Positions 51,273 through 59,258 of a stretch of 64,000 nucleotides of DNA are shown piece after piece (the stretch's first letter is position 1; every line of letters starts with the position of its first letter). Under the pieces are notes generated by a model. That model ran no database searches, had not been told where the DNA came from, and worked only from the letters and a program-made list of their open reading frames with translations. Location: contig NTJI01000002.1 of the NCBI GenBank assembly GCA_002307375.1, positions 682,001-746,000 of the forward strand, given 5' to 3'. The translations under genes and the position numbers were made by a program. Source of the stretch: Lysobacteraceae bacterium NML93-0399 (GTDB taxonomy: Bacteria; Pseudomonadota; Gammaproteobacteria; Xanthomonadales; Xanthomonadaceae).

Positions 51273-51842
51273 TCACCGCCGGCTGCGACGGTACTCGACG
51301 AAATCGAAGGCGAACGCATGCTTCGCATCGGCGGCGTGCGAGGTGCGCGACACCTCGCGCCATTGCGCGGCATCCCATTCGGGAAAGAATGCGTCGGCGC
51401 CCTCGACGCACGTATCGACGTGCGTGAGCTGCAGGACATCCGCATGCGGCAAGGTCAGGGCGTAGATCTCGCCGCCACCGATCACACACAGCTCGTCCAC
51501 GCCCTGTTCCGCGGCGATCGCAGCCGCCGCGTCCAGTGACGCGACCGCCTGCATGCCATCGAACGGCACGCGACCGCTGCGCGTGAGCACGAGATTGGTC
51601 CGCCCCGGCAGCGCGCGGCCCAGGGACTCAGCGGTTTTGCGACCCATCAGTACCGGCTTGCCCAGCGTCAGCGCCTTGAAATGGCGGAAATCGTCGGGCA
51701 GATGCCATGGCATCGCGTTGCCGCGACCGATGCCGCGCTGGCGGTCGATCGCGGCGACGAGGACCAGCTGTGATCCGTGACCGGTGCTGGGCGATGGGTG
51801 AGACGCGACCGATTGCGCGCTCGTCGATGCGTGCGATGACAC
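51273..51842 (-). CDS. folA: dihydrofolate reductase
   Basis: Reduces dihydrofolate with NADPH, serving ThyA encoded upstream. Family sequence starts at LVLVAAIDRQRGIGRGN, then MPWHLPDDFRHFKALT with the active-site Asp, MGRKTAESLG for NADPH, LPGRTNLVLTR and VIGGGEIY. The N-terminus is odd: no ATG, GTG or TTG stands at the family start (near 51767). The nearest in-frame starts are GTG at 51842 and GTG at 51866, adding about 24 or 32 residues of Ser/Thr-rich sequence, the second inside a GAATCAC repeat. A CTG at 51767 would give exactly the family length. I list 51842; confidence in the start is low, in the enzyme high. Confidence 0.9.
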   Translation of the reverse strand: MSSHASTSAQSVASHPSPSTGHGSQLVLVAAIDRQRGIGRGNAMPWHLPDDFRHFKALTLGKPVLMGRKTAESLGRALPGRTNLVLTRSGRVPFDGMQAVASLDAAAAIAAEQGVDELCVIGGGEIYALTLPHADVLQLTHVDTCVEGADAFFPEWDAAQWREVSRTSHAADAKHAFAFDFVEYRRSRR

Positions 51843-51852
51843 CCGCTCGTTC

Positions 51853-51880
51853 GAATCACGAATCACGAATCACCAATCCC
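51853..51880. repeat. heptamer repeat (GAATCAC x3, then CAATCCC)
   Basis: Three perfect tandem copies of GAATCAC at 51853-51873 followed by CAATCCC. It fills the 46-base gap between thyA and folA and overlaps the outermost possible folA start. Runs of this kind are scattered in xanthomonad genomes and differ in copy number between strains. Confidence 0.85.
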
Positions 51881-51888
51881 GGCCTGCA

Positions 51889-52683
51889 TCACACCGCCAC
51901 CGGCGCCTTGATCGCGGGCAGGGGGTCGTAGCCTTCGATCGCGATGTCCTCGAAGCGGAACGCGAACAGGTCGTCGACATCCGGATTCAACTTCAGGCGC
52001 GGCAGCGCCCGCGACGTGCGCGAGAGCTGCTCGCGGGCCTGGTCGAAATGGTTCGAGTACAGGTGCGCATCGCCCAGCGTGTGCACGAAGTCGCCGACCT
52101 GCAGCCCGGTCACCTGCGCCACCATGTGGGTCAGCAGCGCATAGCTGGCGATGTTGAACGGCACGCCGAGGAAGATGTCGCCGCTGCGCTGGTAGAGCTG
52201 GCAGCTGAGCTTTCCGTCGACGACGTAGAACTGGAACATCGTGTGGCAGGGCATCAACGCCATGTCGGACAGTTCGCCCACGTTCCAGGCGCTGACGATG
52301 AGCCGGCGCGAGTCGGGATTGCGGACGATCTCGTCCACGACCCAGCGGATCTGGTCGATCTCGCGTCCGTCGCTGCCCGTCCACCGCCGCCACTGCTTGC
52401 CGTAGACCGGGCCCAGGTCGCCGTCGGCGTCAGCCCACTCGTCCCAGATGCTGACCTTGTGTTGCTTGAGATAGGCGATGTTGGTCTCGCCCCTCAGGAA
52501 CCACAGCAACTCGTGGATGATCGAGCGCAGATGCAGCTTCTTGGTCGTGACCAGCGGAAAGCCTTGCGCGAGATCGAAACGCATCTGCCAGCCGAACACG
52601 CTGCGCGTGCCGGTGCCGGTGCGGTCGGACTTGTCGCTGCCGTGCTCGAGCACGTGACGCAGCAGTTCGAGATAGGGCTGCAC
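51889..52683 (-). CDS. thyA: thymidylate synthase
   Basis: A 264-residue enzyme making dTMP from dUMP with methylene-tetrahydrofolate as donor and reductant, leaving dihydrofolate for FolA. Motifs: [19 protein letters not shown] at 21-39, [13 protein letters not shown] near 60, the catalytic Cys in [20 protein letters not shown] near 146, and [20 protein letters not shown]. The length equals the E. coli enzyme. One base separates it from lgt upstream. Confidence 0.97.
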   Translation of the reverse strand: MQPYLELLRHVLEHGSDKSDRTGTGTRSVFGWQMRFDLAQGFPLVTTKKLHLRSIIHELLWFLRGETNIAYLKQHKVSIWDEWADADGDLGPVYGKQWRRWTGSDGREIDQIRWVVDEIVRNPDSRRLIVSAWNVGELSDMALMPCHTMFQFYVVDGKLSCQLYQRSGDIFLGVPFNIASYALLTHMVAQVTGLQVGDFVHTLGDAHLYSNHFDQAREQLSRTSRALPRLKLNPDVDDLFAFRFEDIAIEGYDPLPAIKAPVAV

Positions 52684-52684
52684 G

Positions 52685-53584
52685 TCAGTCCGCCTTGCCG
52701 GCGAGCGGGACGACCGGCGTCAGCACCGGCGCGGTGCGCGAGCGCCACAGCAGGAACAGGCCCAGCGCCACAAGCGGCAGCGACAGCACCTGGCCCATCG
52801 TCAGCCAGCCGAATGCGAGATATCCGAGGTCCGCATCCGGCACGCGGACGAACTCGACGAGGAAGCGGAACACGCCGTACAGCAATGCGAACAGACCCGA
52901 GACCGCGTACCGGCGTCGCGGCTTGCGCGAGAACACCCACAGCAGCACGAACATCGTCAGGCCTTCGAGGAAGGCCTGGTAGAGCTGCGAGGGATGCCGG
53001 GCGAACTGGTCCAGCGCGCCGGCGGCGAATTCCGTCTGCAGGCGCTCGGCCGACCAGCCGCGGAACGCCGGGTCGGTCGGGAACACCACGCCCCAACCGG
53101 CCTGCGTGTACTTGCCCCACAGTTCGGCGCCGATGTAGTTGCCGATGCGGCCGAACCCCAGGCCCAGCGGCACCAGCGGCGCGACGAAGTCCATCACGTC
53201 GAAGAAATGCAGGCGCTGCGCGCGCGACCACCACCACGAGGCCGCCAGTACGCCCAGCAGGCCACCGTGGAAACTCATGCCGCCATCCCAGACCTTGAAC
53301 AGCATCAGCGGATTGGCGAGCAGTTCGCCGGTCGCGTAGAACAGCACGTAGCCGATCCGACCCCCGAGGATCACGCCGAGGATGCCGTAGAACAGCAGGT
53401 CGCCGAACTTCTCCGCATCCACGCCGGGCAGGCGCCCGGCCCGGATCCGCGCGCGGCCCAGCAGCCACGCACTGGCGAAGCCCAGCAGGTACATCACGCC
53501 GTACCAGTGGACCGAGGGATGGAACGCCCCCACCTGCGGCAGGTGGAGGGCGATCGGATCGATCTGGTGAAGGATGATCGACAT
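52685..53584 (-). CDS. lgt: prolipoprotein diacylglyceryl transferase
   Basis: A 299-residue inner-membrane enzyme that attaches diacylglycerol to the lipobox Cys of prolipoproteins, such as those predicted in this window. Seven helices; the catalytic segment [12 protein letters not shown] near 97 and the signature [13 protein letters not shown] near 138 are intact. [20 protein letters not shown] is the family N-terminus. The order lgt-thyA-folA is common in gammaproteobacteria. Confidence 0.96.
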   Translation of the reverse strand: MSIILHQIDPIALHLPQVGAFHPSVHWYGVMYLLGFASAWLLGRARIRAGRLPGVDAEKFGDLLFYGILGVILGGRIGYVLFYATGELLANPLMLFKVWDGGMSFHGGLLGVLAASWWWSRAQRLHFFDVMDFVAPLVPLGLGFGRIGNYIGAELWGKYTQAGWGVVFPTDPAFRGWSAERLQTEFAAGALDQFARHPSQLYQAFLEGLTMFVLLWVFSRKPRRRYAVSGLFALLYGVFRFLVEFVRVPDADLGYLAFGWLTMGQVLSLPLVALGLFLLWRSRTAPVLTPVVPLAGKAD

Positions 53585-53588
53585 CGGA

Positions 53589-54368
53589 TCAGCGCGGCAT
53601 CGGGTCGCGCGGCTCGTCCACCGGCGGCGTGTATTCGCCGCGCTGGCGCATCGCGTTGCGCTTGGCCCACAGGTTCAACAGCTCGACTGCGGCCGAGAAG
53701 CCCATCGAACCGTAGATGTAGCCCTTGGGAATGTGCACGCCGAGGCCATCGAGCAGCAGGTAGGCGCCGATCAGCACGATGAAGGCCAGCGCCAGCATCT
53801 TCACCGTCGGATTGGCATCGATGAACTTGCCCAGCGGCTGGGCGGCGATCAGCATCACCGTCACCGCCAGCAGGATCGCGCAGACCATCACCGGCACGTA
53901 GTCGCCGGCCATGCCGACTGCGGCGATCACCGAGTCCAGCGAGAACACGATGTCGATGACCGCGATCTGCGCGATGACCGCGCCGAACGAGGCGGTCACC
54001 TTTCCGGCCGTGCCCTGCGCTTCCTCGTCGTCGCCCTTGAGCTGTTCGCGGATCTCCATCGCACCCTTCACGATCAGGAACAGACCGCCGAGGATCAGAA
54101 TCAGGTCGCGCACCGAAATGCCGCGTCCGAGCACCTCGAACAGCGGGTCGGTCAGGCCCGCCAGCCAGGCCAGCGTGAGCAGCAGGCCGATGCGCGTGAT
54201 GCAGGCCACCGCGATGCCGAACTTGCGCGCGAATTCGCGCTGTTCGAGCGGGAGCTTGGACACCGCGATCGAGATGAACACCAGATTGTCGATGCCGAGC
54301 ACGATCTCGATCGCACTCAGGGTGATCAGCAGGATCCAGACCTGCGGGTCGGTCAGCAATTCCATCAT
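53589..54368 (-). CDS. TerC family integral membrane protein
   Basis: A 259-residue protein with seven to eight helices. The charged signatures within membrane helices are present: [12 protein letters not shown] near 20 and [12 protein letters not shown] near 137, which are thought to bind metal ions. TerC relatives take part in tellurite resistance and manganese export during co-translational metal loading; this subgroup (YoaE/YgdQ-like) is uncharacterised. Start at 54368; a GTG nine bases upstream is too close to the Shine-Dalgarno sequence GAGG. Confidence 0.88.
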   Translation of the reverse strand: MMELLTDPQVWILLITLSAIEIVLGIDNLVFISIAVSKLPLEQREFARKFGIAVACITRIGLLLTLAWLAGLTDPLFEVLGRGISVRDLILILGGLFLIVKGAMEIREQLKGDDEEAQGTAGKVTASFGAVIAQIAVIDIVFSLDSVIAAVGMAGDYVPVMVCAILLAVTVMLIAAQPLGKFIDANPTVKMLALAFIVLIGAYLLLDGLGVHIPKGYIYGSMGFSAAVELLNLWAKRNAMRQRGEYTPPVDEPRDPMPR

Positions 54369-54420
54369 CGGACACACATCCTCGAAGAAGACTCGGTCGG
54401 CGCGCGCTGCGCCGACGCGT

Positions 54421-54801
54421 TCACAGCCAGCGCGGCAGCAGGATCATGCCCCACACCACCAGCACGTTGATCATCGTCGCGAACACCGCCGCCGAGCCCA
54501 TGTCCTTGGCGCGCCCGGCAAGCTCGTGGAACTCCGGGCCATAGCGTTCGATCACCGCCTCGATGGCCGAATTGAGCAGTTCGACGGCCAGCACCAGCAG
54601 GCAGCTGCCGAGCAGCAACGCCCGCTCCACGCCGGTTTCGCCCAGCCAGAGTGCCAGCGGCGCGAGCACGACGAGCAGATAGACCTCCAGCCGGAACGAG
54701 GACTCGTGCAGCCAGGCCGCGCGCAGCCCCTGGCAGGACCAGATCGTGGCCTTGAACATGCGGCCGAAGCCGCGCGGCAGGTGTCCGGTTTCGTCGGCCA
54801 T
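54421..54801 (-). CDS. dgkA: diacylglycerol kinase
   Basis: A 126-residue trimeric membrane kinase recycling diacylglycerol to phosphatidate. Three helices; the conserved active-site run VLAVELLNSAIEAVIERYG near 72-90 and ELAGRAKDMGSAAV near 92-106 are intact, including Glu, Asn and Lys-Asp residues known to be catalytic. 52 bases upstream of the TerC gene on the same strand. Confidence 0.95.
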   Translation of the reverse strand: MADETGHLPRGFGRMFKATIWSCQGLRAAWLHESSFRLEVYLLVVLAPLALWLGETGVERALLLGSCLLVLAVELLNSAIEAVIERYGPEFHELAGRAKDMGSAAVFATMINVLVVWGMILLPRWL

Positions 54802-55020
54802 CGCTCAACCCGTCCGCCGGTCGCCACGACGCACGGGGCGCGCCACGCTGCGGCCTGGCGCGGGCCGCGAAACAGTCGGTGACATGGAAGAGGCCGGCAC
54901 GTCGGTCAATCGCGAAGGCACGATTCTGACACATCCCCTTGCGATACGGCCTTGCGCGGTTTGCAATGCGCGACGACGGCTGCTTGACTGTCGGCCCGGT
55001 CATCGACGAGGTGCGAACCC

Positions 55021-55731
55021 GTGTACGCCCAGGTCTTCCGCACGACCCGAGCGCTGTTCATGGCCACGGCCTGCACCGTCGCCCTGCTGGTCGGCTGCGC
55101 CAGCGGTGCCGGCGTGCCGGCGAATCTGGACCCGGTGTCCTCTCCGGAATGGGCGACCGACATGGCGCGGTTCGAGACCGAGGACGCGGCGAACCCGCCT
55201 CCCGAAAGGCCGATCGTCTTCACCGGCAGTTCCTCGGTACGGATGTGGGAGACGCTGGCCGCGGACTTCCCCGATGTCGTGGTGCTCAACCGCGGTTTCG
55301 GCGGCTCGCAGGTACGCGACGCGGTCTGGTACGCCGACGAGGTGGCACTGCGGTACCGGCCGCGCCAGATCGTCCTCTACGCCGGCGACAACGACGTCGC
55401 CGAGGGCCGCAGCGCCGCCCAGGTACTCGCCGACACCAGAGCCTTCGTCGCCCGCATCCACGCGGCCCGGCCCGGCACGCCGATCGCGCTGCTCGGCATC
55501 AAGCCCAGTCCGTCACGGGCGCAGCTGCTCGACGTCCAGCGCGCCGCCAACGCGGCGCTGCGCGACTGGGCCGCGACCCGAACCGACGTGGTCTTCATCG
55601 ACGTATTCACGCCGATGCTCGATGCCGGCGGCGTGCCGCGCGAGGACCTGTTCATCGCCGATCGCCTGCACATGAACGCGGCGGGCTACGCGCTGTGGCG
55701 GGACATCATCGGCCCCCACCTGGTCCGGTGA
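55021..55731 (+). CDS. SGNH/GDSL hydrolase lipoprotein
   Basis: A 236-residue esterase-type hydrolase. Lipoprotein signal with Cys at about 26 (ALLVGCASG). Block I is VFTGSSSVRMWE, where Ser in GSSS is the nucleophile; block II Gly is in NRGFGGSQ; block III Asn is in YAGDNDVAEG; block V Asp and His are in ADRLHMNAAGYALW. The substrate may be a lipid or a sugar ester. The start is GTG at 55021 after GAGG; an ATG at 55060 gives a shorter signal. Divergent from dgkA. Confidence 0.85.
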   Translation: MYAQVFRTTRALFMATACTVALLVGCASGAGVPANLDPVSSPEWATDMARFETEDAANPPPERPIVFTGSSSVRMWETLAADFPDVVVLNRGFGGSQVRDAVWYADEVALRYRPRQIVLYAGDNDVAEGRSAAQVLADTRAFVARIHAARPGTPIALLGIKPSPSRAQLLDVQRAANAALRDWAATRTDVVFIDVFTPMLDAGGVPREDLFIADRLHMNAAGYALWRDIIGPHLVR

Positions 55732-55804
55732 CGCGGCTTTCACCCGCCACGAAGCCGCGTTTGGCCACACTGCGAGGCCCTGTCTCCATCGCAGGACGCC
55801 CACG

Positions 55805-56389
55805 ATGCGCCGCGCCATTGCCGCAATTCTCATCGCGTTGATCCCGGGAGCCGCCATGCAGCCTGCCTTCGCCCAGTCCACCGTCGCGCCGCAGCACCCC
55901 GGTGATCCCGGTTACGACGCCCTGCTGGCGGCCGCCACGGCCCCGGTCCGGGACGCATTCGACGGTGCTGTCCGGGTCGACGTCGAACGGCTCGACCGCC
56001 TCGGACGCTGGGCCTTCCTGCAGGGCACGCTGCGCGACGCGGACGGCGGTCGACCGGACTACGCCGGCACCCGTTACGCCGAGCGTGCCACGCAGGGTGG
56101 CATGTCCGACGTCTACGTGGCCCTGCTGCAGGCACCACAGGCTGCCGCGGAAGCGGAAGCACCGGACCAGGATCCCGCTGCGGCCCCGACATCCGACGAG
56201 GAGGACGGCATGGAGAACGCCGCGTCCGCGGACGCACGTACAGACGCCCCGTCCGACGCACCCGGACCAGCGGCCGATGCCGCGTCCGAGGCGTGGACCC
56301 TCGTCGACCATTCGATCGGCCCGTCGGACGTCAGCTGGCTGAACTGGCCGACCGAGCATGCCGCGCCTCGGCAGCTGTTCGGCTTCTGA
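55805..56389 (+). CDS. secreted protein with an acidic insert, unknown
   Basis: A 194-residue protein with a clear signal peptide (about 1-24, ending PAFAQS). Two folded parts, about 30-110 (DAFDGAVRVDVERLDRLGRW, then VYVALLQAP) and 163-194 (WTLVDHSIGPSDVSWLNWP, ending RQLFGF), are split by about 50 residues of Ala/Asp/Glu/Pro-rich, probably unfolded sequence. If the insert is removed the two parts read as one continuous beta sheet. No family recognised. Confidence 0.65.
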   Translation: MRRAIAAILIALIPGAAMQPAFAQSTVAPQHPGDPGYDALLAAATAPVRDAFDGAVRVDVERLDRLGRWAFLQGTLRDADGGRPDYAGTRYAERATQGGMSDVYVALLQAPQAAAEAEAPDQDPAAAPTSDEEDGMENAASADARTDAPSDAPGPAADAASEAWTLVDHSIGPSDVSWLNWPTEHAAPRQLFGF

Positions 56390-56400
56390 CCCCGGATACG

Positions 56401-56429
56401 CCGAGGGCCGGCACAAGGCCGGCCCTCGG
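56401..56429. terminator. bidirectional hairpin between converging genes
   Basis: CCGAGGGCCGGC and GCCGGCCCTCGG form a 12-pair stem with a five-base loop between the stops of two convergent genes. No T-run on either side; strength comes from the stem. Confidence 0.7.
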
Positions 56430-56446
56430 GACAACGCCGCGCTCGA

Positions 56447-57121
56447 TCAGCGCGGCGGGGTGATGATCTCGTAGTTGCCGGATGCGCCGCCCCAGCTGAT
56501 CCGCTGCGAGCCGTCGGCATTGACGTTGTTGGAGCCGATGAATTTCGGCTGCCCGTTCTCGAAACCGGCGAACAGCACCACATGCGACTGGCCGTCGCGC
56601 TGCATCAGCACGACGTCACCGGGCTGGGCGTTCTGCAGCGAGACCGTCTGCCAGCCGTCGCTCTTGAGGTTGCTCGCCAGCTGGTCGACCGATGCGCTGG
56701 CCTGGCTCGCATCGATCAGCCCCGCCTTCTGCAGGCAGGCCGACACGAAGTTCGCGCAGTTGACGTTGTTCGGCACCCACGACTCCATGGGCAGTTCGTC
56801 GCTGTGCTTGAGTTCGCCTGCGTTGCGGCCGATGAACTGCTCGGCGATCGCGGCGGCATTGTTGCCGGTCACGTTGCCGGGGCCGCTGACCGTATCCGGC
56901 CCCGACACGCCACCGGGTCCCGCCCCCGGCGTCCCCGTGGTGCCCTGGTTGCCGGTCTGGCCGGGAATGACCAGCGAATCGCCGGCGTAGATCAGGTCGG
57001 GATTGCTGATCTTGCTGTTGGCCGCCATCAATGCGTCGACCGAGGTACCGTACCGGGCCGCGAGCCCGGACAGCGTATCGCCCCAGGCGATGTTGTGCGT
57101 TGCGCCACCTACTGCGGTCAT
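56447..57121 (-). CDS. LysM domain plus CHAP/NlpC-like peptidase, without signal peptide
   Basis: A 224-residue probable peptidoglycan hydrolase. LysM at about 8-54 (HNIAWGDTLSGLAARYG, NPDLIYAGDSLVIPG), then a Gly/Pro/Thr-rich linker (about 55-85), then a cysteine-peptidase-like domain with NCANFVSACLQKAG (nucleophile Cys, about 122), QPGDVVLMQR and SHVVLFAG (His). It starts directly with LysM and has no signal peptide, yet its substrate is outside the cytoplasm. Release by a phage-like holin, vesicles, lysis or a contact-dependent system is possible. Upstream start codons do not add a signal sequence either. Confidence 0.8.
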   Translation of the reverse strand: MTAVGGATHNIAWGDTLSGLAARYGTSVDALMAANSKISNPDLIYAGDSLVIPGQTGNQGTTGTPGAGPGGVSGPDTVSGPGNVTGNNAAAIAEQFIGRNAGELKHSDELPMESWVPNNVNCANFVSACLQKAGLIDASQASASVDQLASNLKSDGWQTVSLQNAQPGDVVLMQRDGQSHVVLFAGFENGQPKFIGSNNVNADGSQRISWGGASGNYEIITPPR

Positions 57122-57273
57122 TGCCGTATCTCCGATGGGAATCCGGTCGCCCGCGCGATGCCGCATGCGTGTCGGGCCGATGTGCCCACCTTCGCGGCTC
57201 CGCCTGCCGCGCTCAATCTGGGAATGACCCTAGGCTGGAGACACCTGCCTGTTCATTCGGGGCAGGACGGCGA

Positions 57274-58509
57274 TCACTGCTGGCGCAGCGCGTCGATCGG
57301 ATCGAGTTCGGAGGCCTTGCGTGCCGGGTAGTAGCCGAAGAACAGCCCGGTCGCGACCGAGAAGCCGGCGGCCAGCAGCACGACCTGGCTGTTGAGCGCG
57401 GTCGGCAGGTCGCTGAAGCGGCCGACCAGCAGCGCACCGCCGACGCCGATCGCGATGCCCAGCACGCCGCCGCCGAGCGACAGCAGCATCGCCTCGGCGA
57501 GGAACTGCCGGCGCACGTCGGAAGGGCCCGCGCCGACCGCCATGCGCAGGCCGATCTCGCGGATCCGCTCGGTGACCGAGACCAGCATGATGTTCATGAT
57601 GCCGATGCCGCCGACGATCAGCGAGATCGTCGCGACCGCGCCGAGCAGCAGCGACATCAACCGCGTGGTCGCAGTGCGCGTGGCGACGATCTCGGAGATG
57701 TTGCGCACGCTGAAGTCGTCCTCGGCACCGGGCGCGATGCGATGGCGCTGGCGCAGCAGCGCCTCGACCTCGCCCTGCACGTAGGGCAGGTCGTCGGCGT
57801 TGGCGACCGTCAGCGCGATCTGCATCACCGCCCCGGCCGGCAGCCCCATCGCACCGAGCAGGCGGCGACGCCCGGTCTCGAGCGGCACCATCATCACGTC
57901 GTCCTGGTCCTGGCCGAAACCGCCCTGCCCCTTGGCGTTGAGCACGCCCACGACGACGAACGGCGTGCGCCCGATGCGTACCGTCTGGCCGACGCCGCTG
58001 TCCTCGCCGAACAGTTCGCGGCGCACGGTCTCGCCGATGATCACGTTCTTGCCCGCGCCGCTGTAGTCCTGCGGTTCGAACGCCGCACCTTCGGCGATCG
58101 TCCAGCCGTTGATCTCGAAGAAGTCCGGCTGCACGCCCTGCCAGCTGCTGGCCCAGTTCTTCTCGGCGAACACGATCTGGCTGCTGCCGCGCAGCGAGCC
58201 GGACACCAGCTGCACTTCGGGGATCTCGCCGCGGATCGCGTCCGCGTCGCCCTCGTTCAGGGTGAAGAAGCTGCTGCCGGCCTGGCGTGCACCGCCGGGC
58301 GTGCGACGCGAACCGGGCGAGATGTCCAGGCGCTGCGAGCCCAGGCCCGAGACCATGCGGTCGATCTCGGCCTGCGTGCCCTGGCCGACCGACACCATGA
58401 CGATGACCGCGGCGATGCCGATGATCACCCCCAGCGAGGTCAGCGCGCTGCGCATCCAGTTGCCGCGCAGCGCGAAGATCGCGGTGCGCAACACGTCGAG
58501 GAAGGTCAT
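57274..58509 (-). CDS. MacB-type ABC transporter permease
   Basis: A 411-residue permease: one N-terminal helix (about 18-42), a large periplasmic domain (about 45-285) and three C-terminal helices, with FtsX-like segment SLIVGGIGIMNIMLVSVTER. Here the ATPase is encoded separately, unlike E. coli MacB where both are fused. It overlaps the ATPase gene by four bases. Probable role: driving export of peptides, antibiotics or lipids through a tripartite pump with the adaptor upstream and a TolC-like channel elsewhere. Confidence 0.9.
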   Translation of the reverse strand: MTFLDVLRTAIFALRGNWMRSALTSLGVIIGIAAVIVMVSVGQGTQAEIDRMVSGLGSQRLDISPGSRRTPGGARQAGSSFFTLNEGDADAIRGEIPEVQLVSGSLRGSSQIVFAEKNWASSWQGVQPDFFEINGWTIAEGAAFEPQDYSGAGKNVIIGETVRRELFGEDSGVGQTVRIGRTPFVVVGVLNAKGQGGFGQDQDDVMMVPLETGRRRLLGAMGLPAGAVMQIALTVANADDLPYVQGEVEALLRQRHRIAPGAEDDFSVRNISEIVATRTATTRLMSLLLGAVATISLIVGGIGIMNIMLVSVTERIREIGLRMAVGAGPSDVRRQFLAEAMLLSLGGGVLGIAIGVGGALLVGRFSDLPTALNSQVVLLAAGFSVATGLFFGYYPARKASELDPIDALRQQ

Positions 58510-59258
58510 GGCGCGGCTCCGGAATGTGCGTGCACGGCGCGGGTGTCGTAGGGACCTTCCTCGTGCAGTTCGCCGTCGCGCATGACGAAAGTGCGGTCGG
58601 CGTGCGCGGCGACCTCGGGATCGTGGGTGATCAGCACGACCGTGTGGCCGTCGTCGCGCAGGCGCTTGAACAGGCTCAGGATCTCCTCGCCGGTCTTGGT
58701 GTCGAGCGCGCCGGTCGGCTCGTCGGCGAGCAGCACCGGCGGCCGGTTGATCAGCGCGCGCGCGATCGCCACGCGCTGCTGCTGGCCGCCCGAAAGTTCG
58801 CTGGGCCGATGCGTGCCACGGTTCTCCAGGCCCACCGCCGCCAGCGCCTCGCATGCACGCTCGGCGCGTTCGTCGTTGGGCACGCGTGCGTAGCCGAGCG
58901 GCATCGCGACGTTCTCGAGCGCGGTCATGCGCGGCAGCAGATTGAAGCCCTGGAACACGAAGCCGATCTTGTCGCGGCGCAACTCGGCCAGCTGCTCGCG
59001 ATCGAGCGTGGCGACATCGATGCCGTCGCACAGGTACTGGCCGCCGGTCGGTGTGTCGAGGCAGCCGACGAGATTCATCAGCGTCGACTTGCCCGAGCCC
59101 GACGGCCCCATGATCGCGACGAACTCGCCGTGCGCGATCGACAGGTCCACGCCCTTGAGCGCGACGACTTCTGCTTCGGTGCCGGCCGAGTAGATCTTTT
59201 CCAGCGCGCGGGTCTCGATGACCGGCGGCCGCGCAGTTGCGGGGACGATCGTGCTCAT
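58506..59258 (-). CDS. MacB-type ABC transporter ATP-binding protein
   Basis: A 250-residue ATPase of the LolD/MacB group. Walker A GPSGSGKST near 50, Q-loop FVFQGFNLLPRMTALEN, signature LSGGQQQRVAIARAL near 148, Walker B LLADEPTGALD and H-loop THD. It powers the permease encoded next. The start MSTIVPATARP at 59258 overlaps the adaptor gene's stop by four bases, so adaptor, ATPase and permease are translated as one unit. Confidence 0.93.
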   Translation of the reverse strand: MSTIVPATARPPVIETRALEKIYSAGTEAEVVALKGVDLSIAHGEFVAIMGPSGSGKSTLMNLVGCLDTPTGGQYLCDGIDVATLDREQLAELRRDKIGFVFQGFNLLPRMTALENVAMPLGYARVPNDERAERACEALAAVGLENRGTHRPSELSGGQQQRVAIARALINRPPVLLADEPTGALDTKTGEEILSLFKRLRDDGHTVVLITHDPEVAAHADRTFVMRDGELHEEGPYDTRAVHAHSGAAP

